From Methanobrevibacter sp. (lineage in GTDB: Archaea > Methanobacteriota > Methanobacteria > Methanobacteriales > Methanobacteriaceae), in NCBI GenBank assembly GCA_016838945.1, contig JADLKP010000130.1, positions 1 through 6,572 of the forward strand: a stretch of 6,572 nucleotides of DNA, given 5' to 3'. The notes under the pieces are model-generated. The model was not told the origin of the DNA and did no database searches. It saw nothing but the letters and a program-made list of their open reading frames with translations. Shown piece by piece: positions 1-5,474 of this stretch. The number at the start of each line of letters is the position of its first letter. The stretch's first letter is position 1. Position numbers and translations under genes: made by a program.

Positions 1-164
1 AAAAAAAAAAAAAAAAAAAATGAATATTGAAATATGAGAAAAAAAGATAAAAAAAGAACTTTATATAAAAAGGAATCATAAAGAAAGTAAAAAAAGAACT
101 TTATTCAAAAATGAGATAAAAATGAGAAAATAAAAAATCTTAACTGATATCGAGAGACGTTTAA
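1..164 (-). terminator. T-rich transcription end of cca with short repeats
   Basis: Read on the minus strand, the 164 bases after the cca stop are a series of T tracts, ending in an unbroken run of 20 T at positions 1-20. Archaeal transcription usually ends at such T tracts without needing a hairpin. Within it the 17-mer TAAAAAAAGAACTTTAT occurs twice, at 48-64 and 88-104, exactly 40 bp apart. AAAAATGAGA also occurs as two copies at 108-117 and 118-127. No gene is seen here. The window edge cuts the A run, so its true length is unknown. Confidence 0.55.
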
Positions 165-1631
165 TTACCTCTTTAAATATTGACCAGGATTTAAGAAATC
201 ATCTAAAGTGTTTAAATATTCAAGCGCCAATTCTTCACTATTGCTTTTGTCAGTGCCATAGTTAAAATGACTATTTAAATCATTTAAAAACTCATCAATC
301 TCAAAAAGAGCATAATCATTGCAGATAGCCTCTTTAATATTCTTTCCAACCTTGATTATGTGGATATTCTCCAATTTCAATAGGTGTGTGATGAATTCCT
401 TTGCTGTTTTGAATTGTCTTTCTCTAGTCAATGCCATATGCTCATCCAAGGGATATAATGCGTCTCCCCATTTTGCCTTAAAGTTTTCACAGGCCTTCTT
501 TGGCCAGACTTTAGGTCCCTTATGTATGTAATATTTTCCTTGTTTGAAAACATTCAGTTCAATTGTGAAGATAACATATCTCTCCTCATCAGTCCAGTAA
601 GCATGCTTAAAGACAGAAAAGTCTTCCGCTTCCAATTTTTCACAAATTGAATCTATTGTTTTTAGAAGCTGCGGATGGAGAGCATCAGCAGACATTTCTG
701 GAATAGGGAATTTGATTATTAAAGTTTGGGTCTCCCTATCCTTAAATGATTCGACAACATAATCTGCAATTTCCTCATTGGATTTATTCAAAAGATGTTC
801 CTTTTGTAGTGGTTTGAAGAATTCGATGACCTTATCTTCTCTTTCATCATCAACAAATGCCAAGAAGTTTCTTGAAGCCACAATGAAATCAACAAATCTT
901 TCTATTCTTAAAGCAGCTCCAACATTCCTGTTCTTGTCTGTCGGATCAATGAATACAAGAGGGTCTTCCTTAAAGATATCATCATTGACAGTCCCGAAAT
1001 CCTCCAAATCAATGGTTGTATGGAATTTCCATTTTTGAGCCGCCCTTAAGGTATCTTCAAAAGTGCCGTATTTTAAAATAAGCAATTCGCATAAGTAACC
1101 TGCAAATCCACCGGTCTTAAATTCAGAGCCATAAGTGCCAATGACATCCATAAACTTCTTAAGCAATAATACTTCGTCTTCCCTTCCATTTAAATGCCTT
1201 TGGATATATTTGGTATGCAAAATAGTCCTATCAACCGCAGATATTATGGATTCGCCTTCTTTAATTTCATAACAGGGAACTATATCCACCTCAAAGCCAT
1301 CAATATCACATGTCAAGTATGGGTGGGAGGCATAATGTTCACTGGCTTTACCATTTAAAGCATCATTGGTTTTGTATGCTAAATCCATACCAGTTTCTTT
1401 AAGATAATCCATATTTGTTGTTGTAGGAAAATGAATGAAAATGTCTATGTCAGATTTGCCGCTTAACCAAGTTTTTTTAGCAACAGAACCAACAGCCATT
1501 GCTTTAGCATCAATTCCTTCTTCTTCGCAGGTTTCATTGATGAAATCCATTACTTTCTTTGTTGTTCTGTTGGCAGCAAAAATCTCTTCTTGATTTGGCC
1601 TTAAATCATTTAAAATTAGTTCATAATTCAT
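165..1631 (-). CDS. cca: CCA-adding enzyme (archaeal class I tRNA nucleotidyltransferase)
   Basis: The enzyme adds or repairs the 3'-terminal CCA of tRNAs from CTP and ATP without a nucleic acid template, in the cytoplasm. The 488-residue protein shows the class I nucleotidyltransferase site: GSVAKKTWLSGKSDID at residues 48-63 gives the two metal-binding aspartates D61 and D63, and the third carboxylate is D116 in FEVDIVPCY (113-121). AVDRT (132-136) followed by LHTKY, and later YGSEFKTGGFAGYLCELL, are typical of the archaeal subfamily (the Archaeoglobus fulgidus enzyme is 437 residues). The protein is thus complete and slightly long at the C-terminus. The ATG at 1629-1631 leaves the catalytic domain whole. 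No good Shine-Dalgarno site precedes it, and a TTTATAA box at 1661-1667 would start the transcript only a few bases upstream, so a nearly leaderless mRNA is likely. It stands alone, 154 bp downstream of sstT. In archaea it is normally an indispensable single-copy gene. Confidence 0.97.
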   Translation of the reverse strand: MNYELILNDLRPNQEEIFAANRTTKKVMDFINETCEEEGIDAKAMAVGSVAKKTWLSGKSDIDIFIHFPTTTNMDYLKETGMDLAYKTNDALNGKASEHYASHPYLTCDIDGFEVDIVPCYEIKEGESIISAVDRTILHTKYIQRHLNGREDEVLLLKKFMDVIGTYGSEFKTGGFAGYLCELLILKYGTFEDTLRAAQKWKFHTTIDLEDFGTVNDDIFKEDPLVFIDPTDKNRNVGAALRIERFVDFIVASRNFLAFVDDEREDKVIEFFKPLQKEHLLNKSNEEIADYVVESFKDRETQTLIIKFPIPEMSADALHPQLLKTIDSICEKLEAEDFSVFKHAYWTDEERYVIFTIELNVFKQGKYYIHKGPKVWPKKACENFKAKWGDALYPLDEHMALTRERQFKTAKEFITHLLKLENIHIIKVGKNIKEAICNDYALFEIDEFLNDLNSHFNYGTDKSNSEELALEYLNTLDDFLNPGQYLKR

Positions 1632-1660
1632 TGTTTAGTACCCATAAGTTTTTAAAAAAA

Positions 1661-1667
1661 TTATAAA
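1661..1667 (-). promoter_or_regulatory. Possible TATA box of cca
   Basis: TTTATAA on the minus strand lies 30-36 bases before the cca ATG. With the usual spacing of about 25 bases from TATA centre to start, transcription would begin near 1638, giving a leader of well under 15 nt, in keeping with the absence of a ribosome binding site. The surrounding DNA is so AT-rich that a chance match is possible. Confidence 0.35.
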
Positions 1668-1736
1668 TTTCATTCAATATTATATTTAATTCTTATTAGT
1701 TTTATAATTTTAGAATTTAATAAATTTAATTGATAA

Positions 1737-1785
1737 AATTAACTTAAAAATAGAAAGAACAAAAGTAAAATAGAAAAAGAAAAGA
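1737..1785 (-). terminator. T-rich transcription end of sstT
   Basis: Immediately after the sstT stop, the minus strand reads as a pyrimidine-rich stretch with several T3-T5 runs broken by single C, G or A. There is no convincing hairpin. This fits an archaeal T-tract terminator and argues that sstT and cca are separate transcripts. Confidence 0.4.
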
Positions 1786-3039
1786 TTATTCTTTATTATC
1801 TTTAGCAAATTCCCCTAAATAATTTACTGGCTTTCCTTTCTTTGCCCTATCGTAATAATCTACAGCTGCAGTGAACAGAGGGTCGCCGCTTGAGTTAAGA
1901 GCAGTTTCAAAGGAGTCCTGAACAACTCCTATGATGAATCCTACAGCAACAGCCTGCATTGCAACATCAGTAGGCATTCCAAACAATGAACATGCCATTG
2001 GAATAAGCAAAAGGGAACCTCCCACAACACCAGAAGCTCCGCAAGCAGCAAAGGTGGAAACTATGCACAGAATAATTGCACTGGGCAAATCGATTCCGAT
2101 TCCTAATGTATGGCATACAGCCAAAGTCATTATTGTAATGGTGATTGCTGCCCCACCTGTATTTATTGTAGCTCCCAATGGAATGCTGATTGAATAAAGA
2201 TCCTCATCAAGCCCAAGCTTTTCACAAAGAAGCATATTGATTGGAATGTTTGCTGCTGAACTTCTTGTAAAGAATGCAGTTATGCCACTTTCCTTTAGGC
2301 AAATGAATAGAAGAGGATATGGATTGCGTCTTAAGATTACTGCCACTATCATAGGATATGCAACAAAAATGGCAAAAAGCATGCATCCCACAAGCAATGC
2401 TATCAACTCACCATATTGAACAAATATGCCCAATCCATTTTGACTGACAGCTGCAAATACAAGGGACATGATACCGATTGGAGCAAATTGTATGATTCCC
2501 ACAACGACCATAGTCAATGCTTCTGCAAAATCATTGAGCAAACCTTTTGTACTGTCGCTTCCCACTTTCTTCAAGCAGATTCCTAAAACAAATGCCCAAA
2601 AGAGAATTCCCAAATAATCGCCATTTGTCAAGGAAAGCAAAGGATTTGCAAATATGTTCAATAGCATATTAGTCAAGACATCACTTAATCCTCCTGGTGG
2701 GGATACAGAGCTTGCATCGGTAAGTGTAATGCTTAAAGGGAATATATAACTTCCAATCACCCCAATTAAAGCTGCCAAAAATGAGGAAAATAAGTATAAG
2801 CATATGATTCTTTTGAATTTTGTTCCGATTTCATCACTTGCTTGGGATAAAGCGGAACAGACCAATAGAAAAACGAGTATCGGAGCCGCTGCCTTTAAAG
2901 CATTTACGAATAATTGTCCTGGAAGTCCAATAATCTTATATTGGGGAAGAGCGATACCTAAAATAACCCCTAATATAAGACCAATGAATATTTTCAGTAT
3001 CAAACTTGATTCTGTCCATCTCTTAATAAAATTATTCAT
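1786..3039 (-). CDS. sstT: Na+/serine-threonine symporter SstT (DAACS family)
   Basis: This membrane carrier imports serine and threonine with sodium. The 417-residue protein is close to E. coli SstT (414 residues) along its whole length. Landmarks are the N-terminal membrane helix (about 12-31), NALKAAAPILVF (46-57), the serine-rich hairpin TRSSAANIP (258-266), the sodium-site segment ATINTGGAAITI (290-301), the second hairpin CGASGVVGGS (333-342) and QDSFETALNSSGD (374-386) with its conserved Asp and Asn. The fold is that of the GltPh/glutamate carrier family: eight membrane helices and two re-entrant hairpins. I chose the ATG at 3037-3039 over an in-frame ATG 13 codons earlier because GGAG at 3047-3050 lies 7 nt before it and homologues begin here; the longer form would be 430 residues. 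The family is common in bacteria and patchy in methanogens, so acquisition from gut bacteria is plausible but untested. Confidence 0.94.
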   Translation of the reverse strand: MNNFIKRWTESSLILKIFIGLILGVILGIALPQYKIIGLPGQLFVNALKAAAPILVFLLVCSALSQASDEIGTKFKRIICLYLFSSFLAALIGVIGSYIFPLSITLTDASSVSPPGGLSDVLTNMLLNIFANPLLSLTNGDYLGILFWAFVLGICLKKVGSDSTKGLLNDFAEALTMVVVGIIQFAPIGIMSLVFAAVSQNGLGIFVQYGELIALLVGCMLFAIFVAYPMIVAVILRRNPYPLLFICLKESGITAFFTRSSAANIPINMLLCEKLGLDEDLYSISIPLGATINTGGAAITITIMTLAVCHTLGIGIDLPSAIILCIVSTFAACGASGVVGGSLLLIPMACSLFGMPTDVAMQAVAVGFIIGVVQDSFETALNSSGDPLFTAAVDYYDRAKKGKPVNYLGEFAKDNKE

Positions 3040-3046
3040 AAAATTT

Positions 3047-3050
3047 CTCC
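3047..3050 (-). promoter_or_regulatory. Shine-Dalgarno site that fixes the sstT start
   Basis: GGAG on the minus strand, 7 nt before the ATG at 3037-3039, selects this codon. The upstream in-frame ATG at 3076-3078 has no purine-rich site in front of it. Confidence 0.75.
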
Positions 3051-3091
3051 AATATTCTAATTCAATGATTAATAACATTCAACAAATTATT

Positions 3092-3101
3092 TAGTGCACT
3101 A
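3092..3101. promoter_or_regulatory. Perfect 10-bp palindrome TAGTGCACTA before sstT
   Basis: TAGTGCACTA is its own reverse complement and lies 53-62 bases before the sstT ATG. A weak TATA-like ATATTTAT on the minus strand at 3123-3130 would start the transcript near 3101, on the edge of this palindrome. A site in that position could bind a repressor. This is inferred from position and symmetry only. Confidence 0.3.
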
Positions 3102-3138
3102 TTAATGATTTATTTTAACATCATAAATATTTATTGAA

Positions 3139-3220
3139 AAAATTAATAAAAATAGTCAAAAAATATGGCAATTGCCTAAGAAAATTAATAAAAATATTCA
3201 AAAAAAGGGCAATTGCCTAA
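3139..3220. repeat. Two imperfect ~41-bp direct repeats, each with palindrome GGCAATTGCC
   Basis: Copy one (3139-3179) and copy two (3181-3219) both run from AAAATTAATAAAAATA, through an A-rich stretch, to the exact palindrome GGCAATTGCC and CTAA. They differ by a few bases and one indel. The palindromes are at 3167-3176 and 3208-3217, 41 bp centre to centre, close to four helical turns, so they would lie on the same DNA face. They are upstream of the sstT promoter region and downstream of the 162-residue gene. They may be paired regulator sites for sstT, or part of the T-rich end of the upstream gene. Confidence 0.6.
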
Positions 3221-3225
3221 AAAGC

Positions 3226-3245
3226 AAAAAAAGTTTTCAACTTTT
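3226..3245 (-). terminator. Hairpin plus T-run terminator after the 162-residue gene
   Basis: On the minus strand AAAAGTT (3239-3245) pairs with AACTTTT (3229-3235) around a GAA loop, and the T run continues to 3226. It lies about 36 bases after the stop of the gene at 3282-3770. The stem is AT-rich and weak, so the T run may matter more than the fold. Confidence 0.5.
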
Positions 3246-3281
3246 AGATTTAAGAAGCATAAGCGCTTTTTTTAGAGAAGC

Positions 3282-3770
3282 CTATTCTGATTCTTTGATT
3301 TGATAGCTGATTATGTCATAAAATGGAATCTTGGCAATAAGATCACTGCCATCGAAGAGAAGAACCAATGTTTCACCATCAATATCATCTATATCGATTT
3401 TTGAAACAGGCTTGAAATTGATGCCATTTACCTCTACGCAGCTTCCTTCATTAATGCATTCATTTTTGACCTCATCTGCAAAGTTTCCGGATACAATTTT
3501 ATCCAAATAATCGACAATGTCATTAAAGCAAAGAATTGAAGGATTTTCCTCACCATATTCCTCTTTATAGGCTTCCTCATCATCCAAATAAAATCTGGAT
3601 AATTTTGCATATTTTGATATTAAATACTGGCAATAATCATCATCGAAGGTAAGTTCTTCCAATTTTGCAAACTCATCAAAGCATTTATCTTCTTTCATAT
3701 ATTCTTCCTTTACCTTACAAACATTATCCCGTATAGATAAAGCCTCTTTTCTATTTGTTATTTTTCCCAA
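3282..3770 (-). CDS. Acidic protein of unknown function, TTG start
   Basis: I do not recognise this 162-residue protein. It is soluble, with no signal peptide or membrane helix, and strongly acidic, with Asp/Glu clusters at 42-45 (FDDDY), 63-75 (DDEEAYKEEYGEE) and 125-132. The first 100 residues look helical; the last 50 (ECINEGSCVEVNG at 104-116, then DGETLVLLFDGSD at 131-143) alternate hydrophobic and acidic residues as in a small beta domain. The start codon is TTG at 3768-3770: the sequence just before it, GAGGTGATAAT, is a near-perfect match to the archaeal 16S rRNA tail with normal spacing, while the first in-frame ATG (residue 25) has none. A TATA-like AATATAAA at 3797-3804 would give a very short leader. 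It follows the VWA gene after 203 bp of T-rich repeats, so co-transcription is uncertain. It is real by codon structure and start site; its function is open. Confidence 0.85.
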   Translation of the reverse strand: MGKITNRKEALSIRDNVCKVKEEYMKEDKCFDEFAKLEELTFDDDYCQYLISKYAKLSRFYLDDEEAYKEEYGEENPSILCFNDIVDYLDKIVSGNFADEVKNECINEGSCVEVNGINFKPVSKIDIDDIDGETLVLLFDGSDLIAKIPFYDIISYQIKESE

Positions 3771-3771
3771 A

Positions 3772-3779
3772 TTATCACC
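3772..3779 (-). promoter_or_regulatory. Strong Shine-Dalgarno site for a TTG start
   Basis: GAGGTGAT-type sequence on the minus strand directly precedes the TTG at 3768-3770. The same GGTGAT plus three bases plus start-codon arrangement occurs before the VWA gene (ATG at 4769-4771) and before the 38-codon ORF (ATG at 5132-5134), so it looks like the house style of this genome. Confidence 0.8.
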
Positions 3780-3823
3780 TCTAGAAAAATAAAAATTTTA
3801 TATTCAATAGTATATCAGATAGT

Positions 3824-3955
3824 AAAATAAAAAAATCTTTGTATTAATAATCATAAATCTGACTGAAAAATAAAAAAACCTTTGTATTAATAATCATAAA
3901 ACGGACTAAAAAATAAAAAAAATCTTTGTATTATTAAATCATAATCAGATAGAAA
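3824..3955. repeat. Three degenerate 43-44-bp tandem repeats with T tracts on the minus strand
   Basis: The core TCTTTGTATTAATAATCAT appears at 3836-3854, again with one change at 3879-3897, and a third more diverged copy begins near 3923. TTTG steps by 43 and then 44 bases (3838, 3881, 3925). Each copy is preceded by an A run that reads as T7-T8 on the minus strand. The array sits just after the VWA stop, so it probably acts as a multi-step T-tract terminator. It may also carry the promoter side of the next gene. Confidence 0.6.
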
Positions 3956-3973
3956 AAATTAAAAAGAAAAGGA

Positions 3974-4771
3974 TTATTCCAAATCCTCTTTCCAGTTATC
4001 ATAGTCTTTACTTAAGCTTTCCCTTTCAACATAATATTTATTGGTGATTTCGCCTACTGCTTTATACATATCATCGTATCCTTCAGCACTCTTTGTATGT
4101 CTGGCTATACGACTTTGACTGATTCCTATATCGGATGCTTCAGAGTAAGCGTCAATATCGGCTCCAATGTAAACAAACTCCCATCCTGAATTTTCAACCA
4201 TGTCTTTAATTTGAGCTTTGTCGAATTCTCTGGAAGAGTTCTCATATCCATCGGTGGTGATGATGCACATAGCATGATTCGCTTCTTCTCGGTAAGTGTT
4301 TACGGTTCTTCCGATTGCATCAAGCAATGCAGTGGACCCTCTAACATAATACTCTTTATTGGTAAGCGGTTTTACTTCAGAAATAGGTTTTCTTGCATAC
4401 AAAACCTCATATTTGCCATTGAAAAGAATGACAGTCACAAGAATATTGTGGTTTTTAGCAGCTTGTTTTTCGATAAAACCATTGAAACCATCAATGGTGT
4501 CTTTTTCAGACCCGTACATTGAACCTGACCTGTCTAAAATAAAGAACAAATCCATTTCTTCATCTTCAAATCCAATATTTGCTAATTTTTCATCGTCATA
4601 TTCTTTTACTACATTCTTGATATTCAATTCATTTTCCATTGTTTTTTCCTCCTTTGCATCATTTTCACTTTCATTTTTGTTTTCAATTTGAGCATCATAG
4701 CTGTCTTCAATTTCAATTTTTACAGTTTCATCATTATTTGCAAGATCTAATTTTTCATTAAATCCATGCAT
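3974..4771 (-). CDS. Cytoplasmic VWA-domain protein with intact MIDAS
   Basis: The 265-residue protein has an acidic, low-complexity N-terminal tail (1-60) and one von Willebrand factor A domain (about 72-215). The metal-ion-dependent adhesion site is complete: D80-x-S82-x-S84 in DRSGSM, T147 in VRGSTALLDAIG, and D174 in TTDGYEN. GWEFVYIGADIDA (197-209) is typical of a family of stand-alone VWA proteins found in Firmicutes and methanogens. There is no signal peptide or membrane helix, so it probably binds a protein partner in the cytoplasm through Mg2+; the partner is unknown and no MoxR-type ATPase is nearby. The ATG at 4769-4771 has a strong GGGGTGAT site. A second in-frame ATG at 4637-4639 (residue 45) has an even better GGAGG at 4648-4652 with an 8-nt spacer and would give a 221-residue protein keeping the whole domain. 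Both starts may be used. The likely promoter is at 5004-5011, leaving a leader of about 210 nt. Confidence 0.9.
   Translation of the reverse strand: MHGFNEKLDLANNDETVKIEIEDSYDAQIENKNESENDAKEEKTMENELNIKNVVKEYDDEKLANIGFEDEEMDLFFILDRSGSMYGSEKDTIDGFNGFIEKQAAKNHNILVTVILFNGKYEVLYARKPISEVKPLTNKEYYVRGSTALLDAIGRTVNTYREEANHAMCIITTDGYENSSREFDKAQIKDMVENSGWEFVYIGADIDAYSEASDIGISQSRIARHTKSAEGYDDMYKAVGEITNKYYVERESLSKDYDNWKEDLE
4648..4652 (-). promoter_or_regulatory. Internal Shine-Dalgarno site inside the VWA gene
   Basis: GGAGG on the minus strand, 8 nt before the in-frame ATG at 4637-4639, is the best ribosome binding site of this gene. The same bases encode Lys-Glu-Glu in an acidic tail, so chance from codon content is possible. 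If used, the product begins MENELNIK and lacks the 44-residue acidic extension. Confidence 0.5.
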
Positions 4772-4812
4772 CCTATCACCCCATTTAAATTTTTAGTAAA
4801 TATTGACATCAT
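4747..4812 (-). CDS. Possible 21-codon upstream ORF overlapping the VWA start
   Basis: An ATG at 4810-4812 follows GGGGG with a 5-nt spacer. Its frame runs 21 codons (beginning MMSIFTKNL) to a TAG at 4747-4749, inside the first codons of the VWA gene and in another frame. The VWA ribosome binding site lies within this ORF. If translated, it could couple or dampen translation of the VWA protein. The evidence is only the site and the overlap; the peptide has no recognisable similarity. Confidence 0.3.
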   Translation of the reverse strand: MMSIFTKNLNGVIGCMDLMKN

Positions 4813-4860
4813 ATCAACCCCCATAATTTCAATAGTAAATAAAATTCCAAATGATCAAAA

Positions 4861-4980
4861 CTAGCTAAAGCTTAAAAGAACAAATGGCATGTATGGTATG
4901 TCTGGCATGTATGGTGTAAATGGTCCGTGTTTAAAACTAATATCACCCCCACTGATTAAAAAATCATGTTTTTTAATCAC
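4861..4980 (-). CDS. Possible leaderless 39-codon ORF behind the TTTATATA promoter
   Basis: A GTG at 4978-4980 lies about 27 bases after the centre of the TATA box at 5004-5011, just where transcription should begin, so it could be read as a leaderless start. The frame stays open for 39 codons to a TAG at 4861-4863. The predicted peptide contains GPFTPYMPDIPYMPF, a repeated PYMP motif produced by an 18-bp DNA repeat. It has no similarity I recognise. It could be a small protein, a leader peptide for the VWA gene 90 bp downstream, or chance. Confidence 0.3.
   Translation of the reverse strand: MIKKHDFLISGGDISFKHGPFTPYMPDIPYMPFVLLSFS
4885..4915. repeat. 18-bp-spaced repeat TGGCATGTATGGT
   Basis: TGGCATGTATGGT occurs at 4885-4897 and 4903-4915. 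The stretch has clearly more G and C than the surrounding intergenic DNA. On the minus strand it encodes the repeated PYMP of the possible 39-codon ORF, which is the most economical explanation for it. Confidence 0.6.
4953..4979 (-). promoter_or_regulatory. 11-bp perfect stem-loop at the predicted 5' end of the VWA transcript
   Basis: TGATTAAAAAA (4953-4963) and TTTTTTAATCA (4969-4979) are exact inverted copies around a 5-base loop. The element starts at the predicted transcript start and ends a few bases before a GGGGGTGAT sequence (4942-4950). CACTGATTA also occurs directly repeated at 4950-4958 and 4978-4986. It may be a DNA operator overlapping the start site, or an RNA hairpin at the extreme 5' end of the leader. 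It is not a terminator in either direction, as no T run follows the stem. Confidence 0.45.
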
Positions 4981-5003
4981 TGATTATAGTATGAAATTAA
5001 TAG

Positions 5004-5011
5004 TATATAAA
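5004..5011 (-). promoter_or_regulatory. TATA box TTTATATA for the VWA transcript
   Basis: Minus-strand TTTATATA is preceded by the purine-rich GGAAATA, a plausible TFB-recognition element. It is the strongest archaeal promoter match upstream of the VWA gene and predicts a start near 4980-4984, giving a leader of about 210 nt. Confidence 0.6.
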
Positions 5012-5015
5012 TATT

Positions 5016-5031
5016 TCCTAAATTTTTAGGA
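5016..5031. promoter_or_regulatory. Inverted repeat TCCTAAA-TT-TTTAGGA beside the VWA promoter
   Basis: Two exact 7-bp arms around a 2-base centre lie 4 bp upstream of the minus-strand TATA box. In archaea, factors bound just upstream of the TFB element often activate. The element also overlaps the stop codon of the possible 38-codon ORF. Its regulatory role is inferred from symmetry and position. Confidence 0.4.
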
Positions 5032-5134
5032 CAAATACATTTTTGATAATGACATGACATTTTTTTCGAATAACTTTCCTAATTTCACATAAGTTCCATT
5101 TAGAAATTAAATTTAAAGTAAAAAAAAGAAACAT
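5018..5134 (-). CDS. Possible 38-codon small protein with strong ribosome binding site
   Basis: An ATG at 5132-5134 is preceded by GGGGTGATTCT, the same GGTGAT plus three bases layout as the two confirmed genes downstream. The frame is open for 38 codons to a TAG at 5018-5020. The predicted peptide starts with a hydrophobic stretch (MFLFFTLNLIS) and continues strongly basic (CEIRKVIRKKC), like a tiny membrane-anchored or nucleic-acid-binding protein. A TTTATAAG box on the minus strand at 5199-5206 could drive it. I recognise no family. The start-site match is the main support; codon content in such AT-rich DNA says little. Confidence 0.35.
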   Translation of the reverse strand: MFLFFTLNLISKWNLCEIRKVIRKKCHVIIKNVFVLKI

Positions 5135-5373
5135 AGAATCACCCCAAAATCCCAATTTTTTTAATTAGACTTTTCTAACAACATTATGATTTCCGTAGCT
5201 TATAAAGCTTATCAAAAAATTATTTTTTTAATTTATTTTCCAATTTATTAACCTATTTTTGCAATATTCTCTAATTTTACAATTTCACCATAATATTACA
5301 ATTAAAATACAAATTTAATCTGTTTAAAATAGTGATAAGATATTATTATCCATTTATATCAAAAACTGACTGA
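5135..5373. other. AT-rich spacer between divergent units
   Basis: Apart from the minus-strand TATA-like TTTATAAG at 5199-5206, which sits inside the inverted repeat AGCTT-ATA-AAGCT (5197-5209), I see no gene, RNA or mobile-element end in these 239 bases. The composition is extreme in A and T on both strands. Confidence 0.6.
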
Positions 5374-5381
5374 TTTATATA
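5374..5381 (+). promoter_or_regulatory. TATA box TTTATATA of the Rpn-type pseudogene
   Basis: An exact TTTATATA on the plus strand predicts transcription from about 5400-5404, two to six bases before the ATG at 5406. The original gene was therefore probably leaderless, in line with no Shine-Dalgarno site before 5406 or 5418. Confidence 0.6.
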
Positions 5382-5474
5382 CTTGCTTTTAGAAAATAAG
5401 ATTAAATGCCAATTTTCATGAGTGATAAAATAACTAAGCATATTTATGATATAAATTTAAAGAACATCTTCAAC

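Noticed and set aside
319..1038. Plus-strand ORFs across cca
   Set aside because: They lie antisense within a clear full-length enzyme gene, with no ribosome sites and no recognisable protein features.
3040..3078. Longer sstT start (13 extra codons)
   Set aside because: No ribosome site before the ATG at 3078; GGAG with 7-nt spacing and family length both favour 3039.
1931..3094. Plus-strand ORFs across sstT
   Set aside because: Antisense shadows of a conserved membrane protein gene.
3256..3268. Plus-strand terminator hairpin AAGC...GCTT followed by T7
   Set aside because: Only a 4-bp stem, and there is no plus-strand gene upstream for it to terminate.
3824..3955. CRISPR array
   Set aside because: Only three degenerate units with no unique spacers between conserved repeats, and no cas genes.
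4211..4691. Plus-strand ORFs across the VWA gene
   Set aside because: Antisense to a gene with intact MIDAS residues; their Ser/Phe-rich content mirrors the acidic coding strand.
4885..4915. CRISPR or integration-site repeat
   Set aside because: Two copies only, 18 bp apart, best explained by a coding repeat in a micro-ORF.
4939..4950. ATT start codon after GGGGGTGAT
   Set aside because: ATT starts are very rare and the spacing is short; the same frame can be opened more simply by the GTG at 4978-4980.
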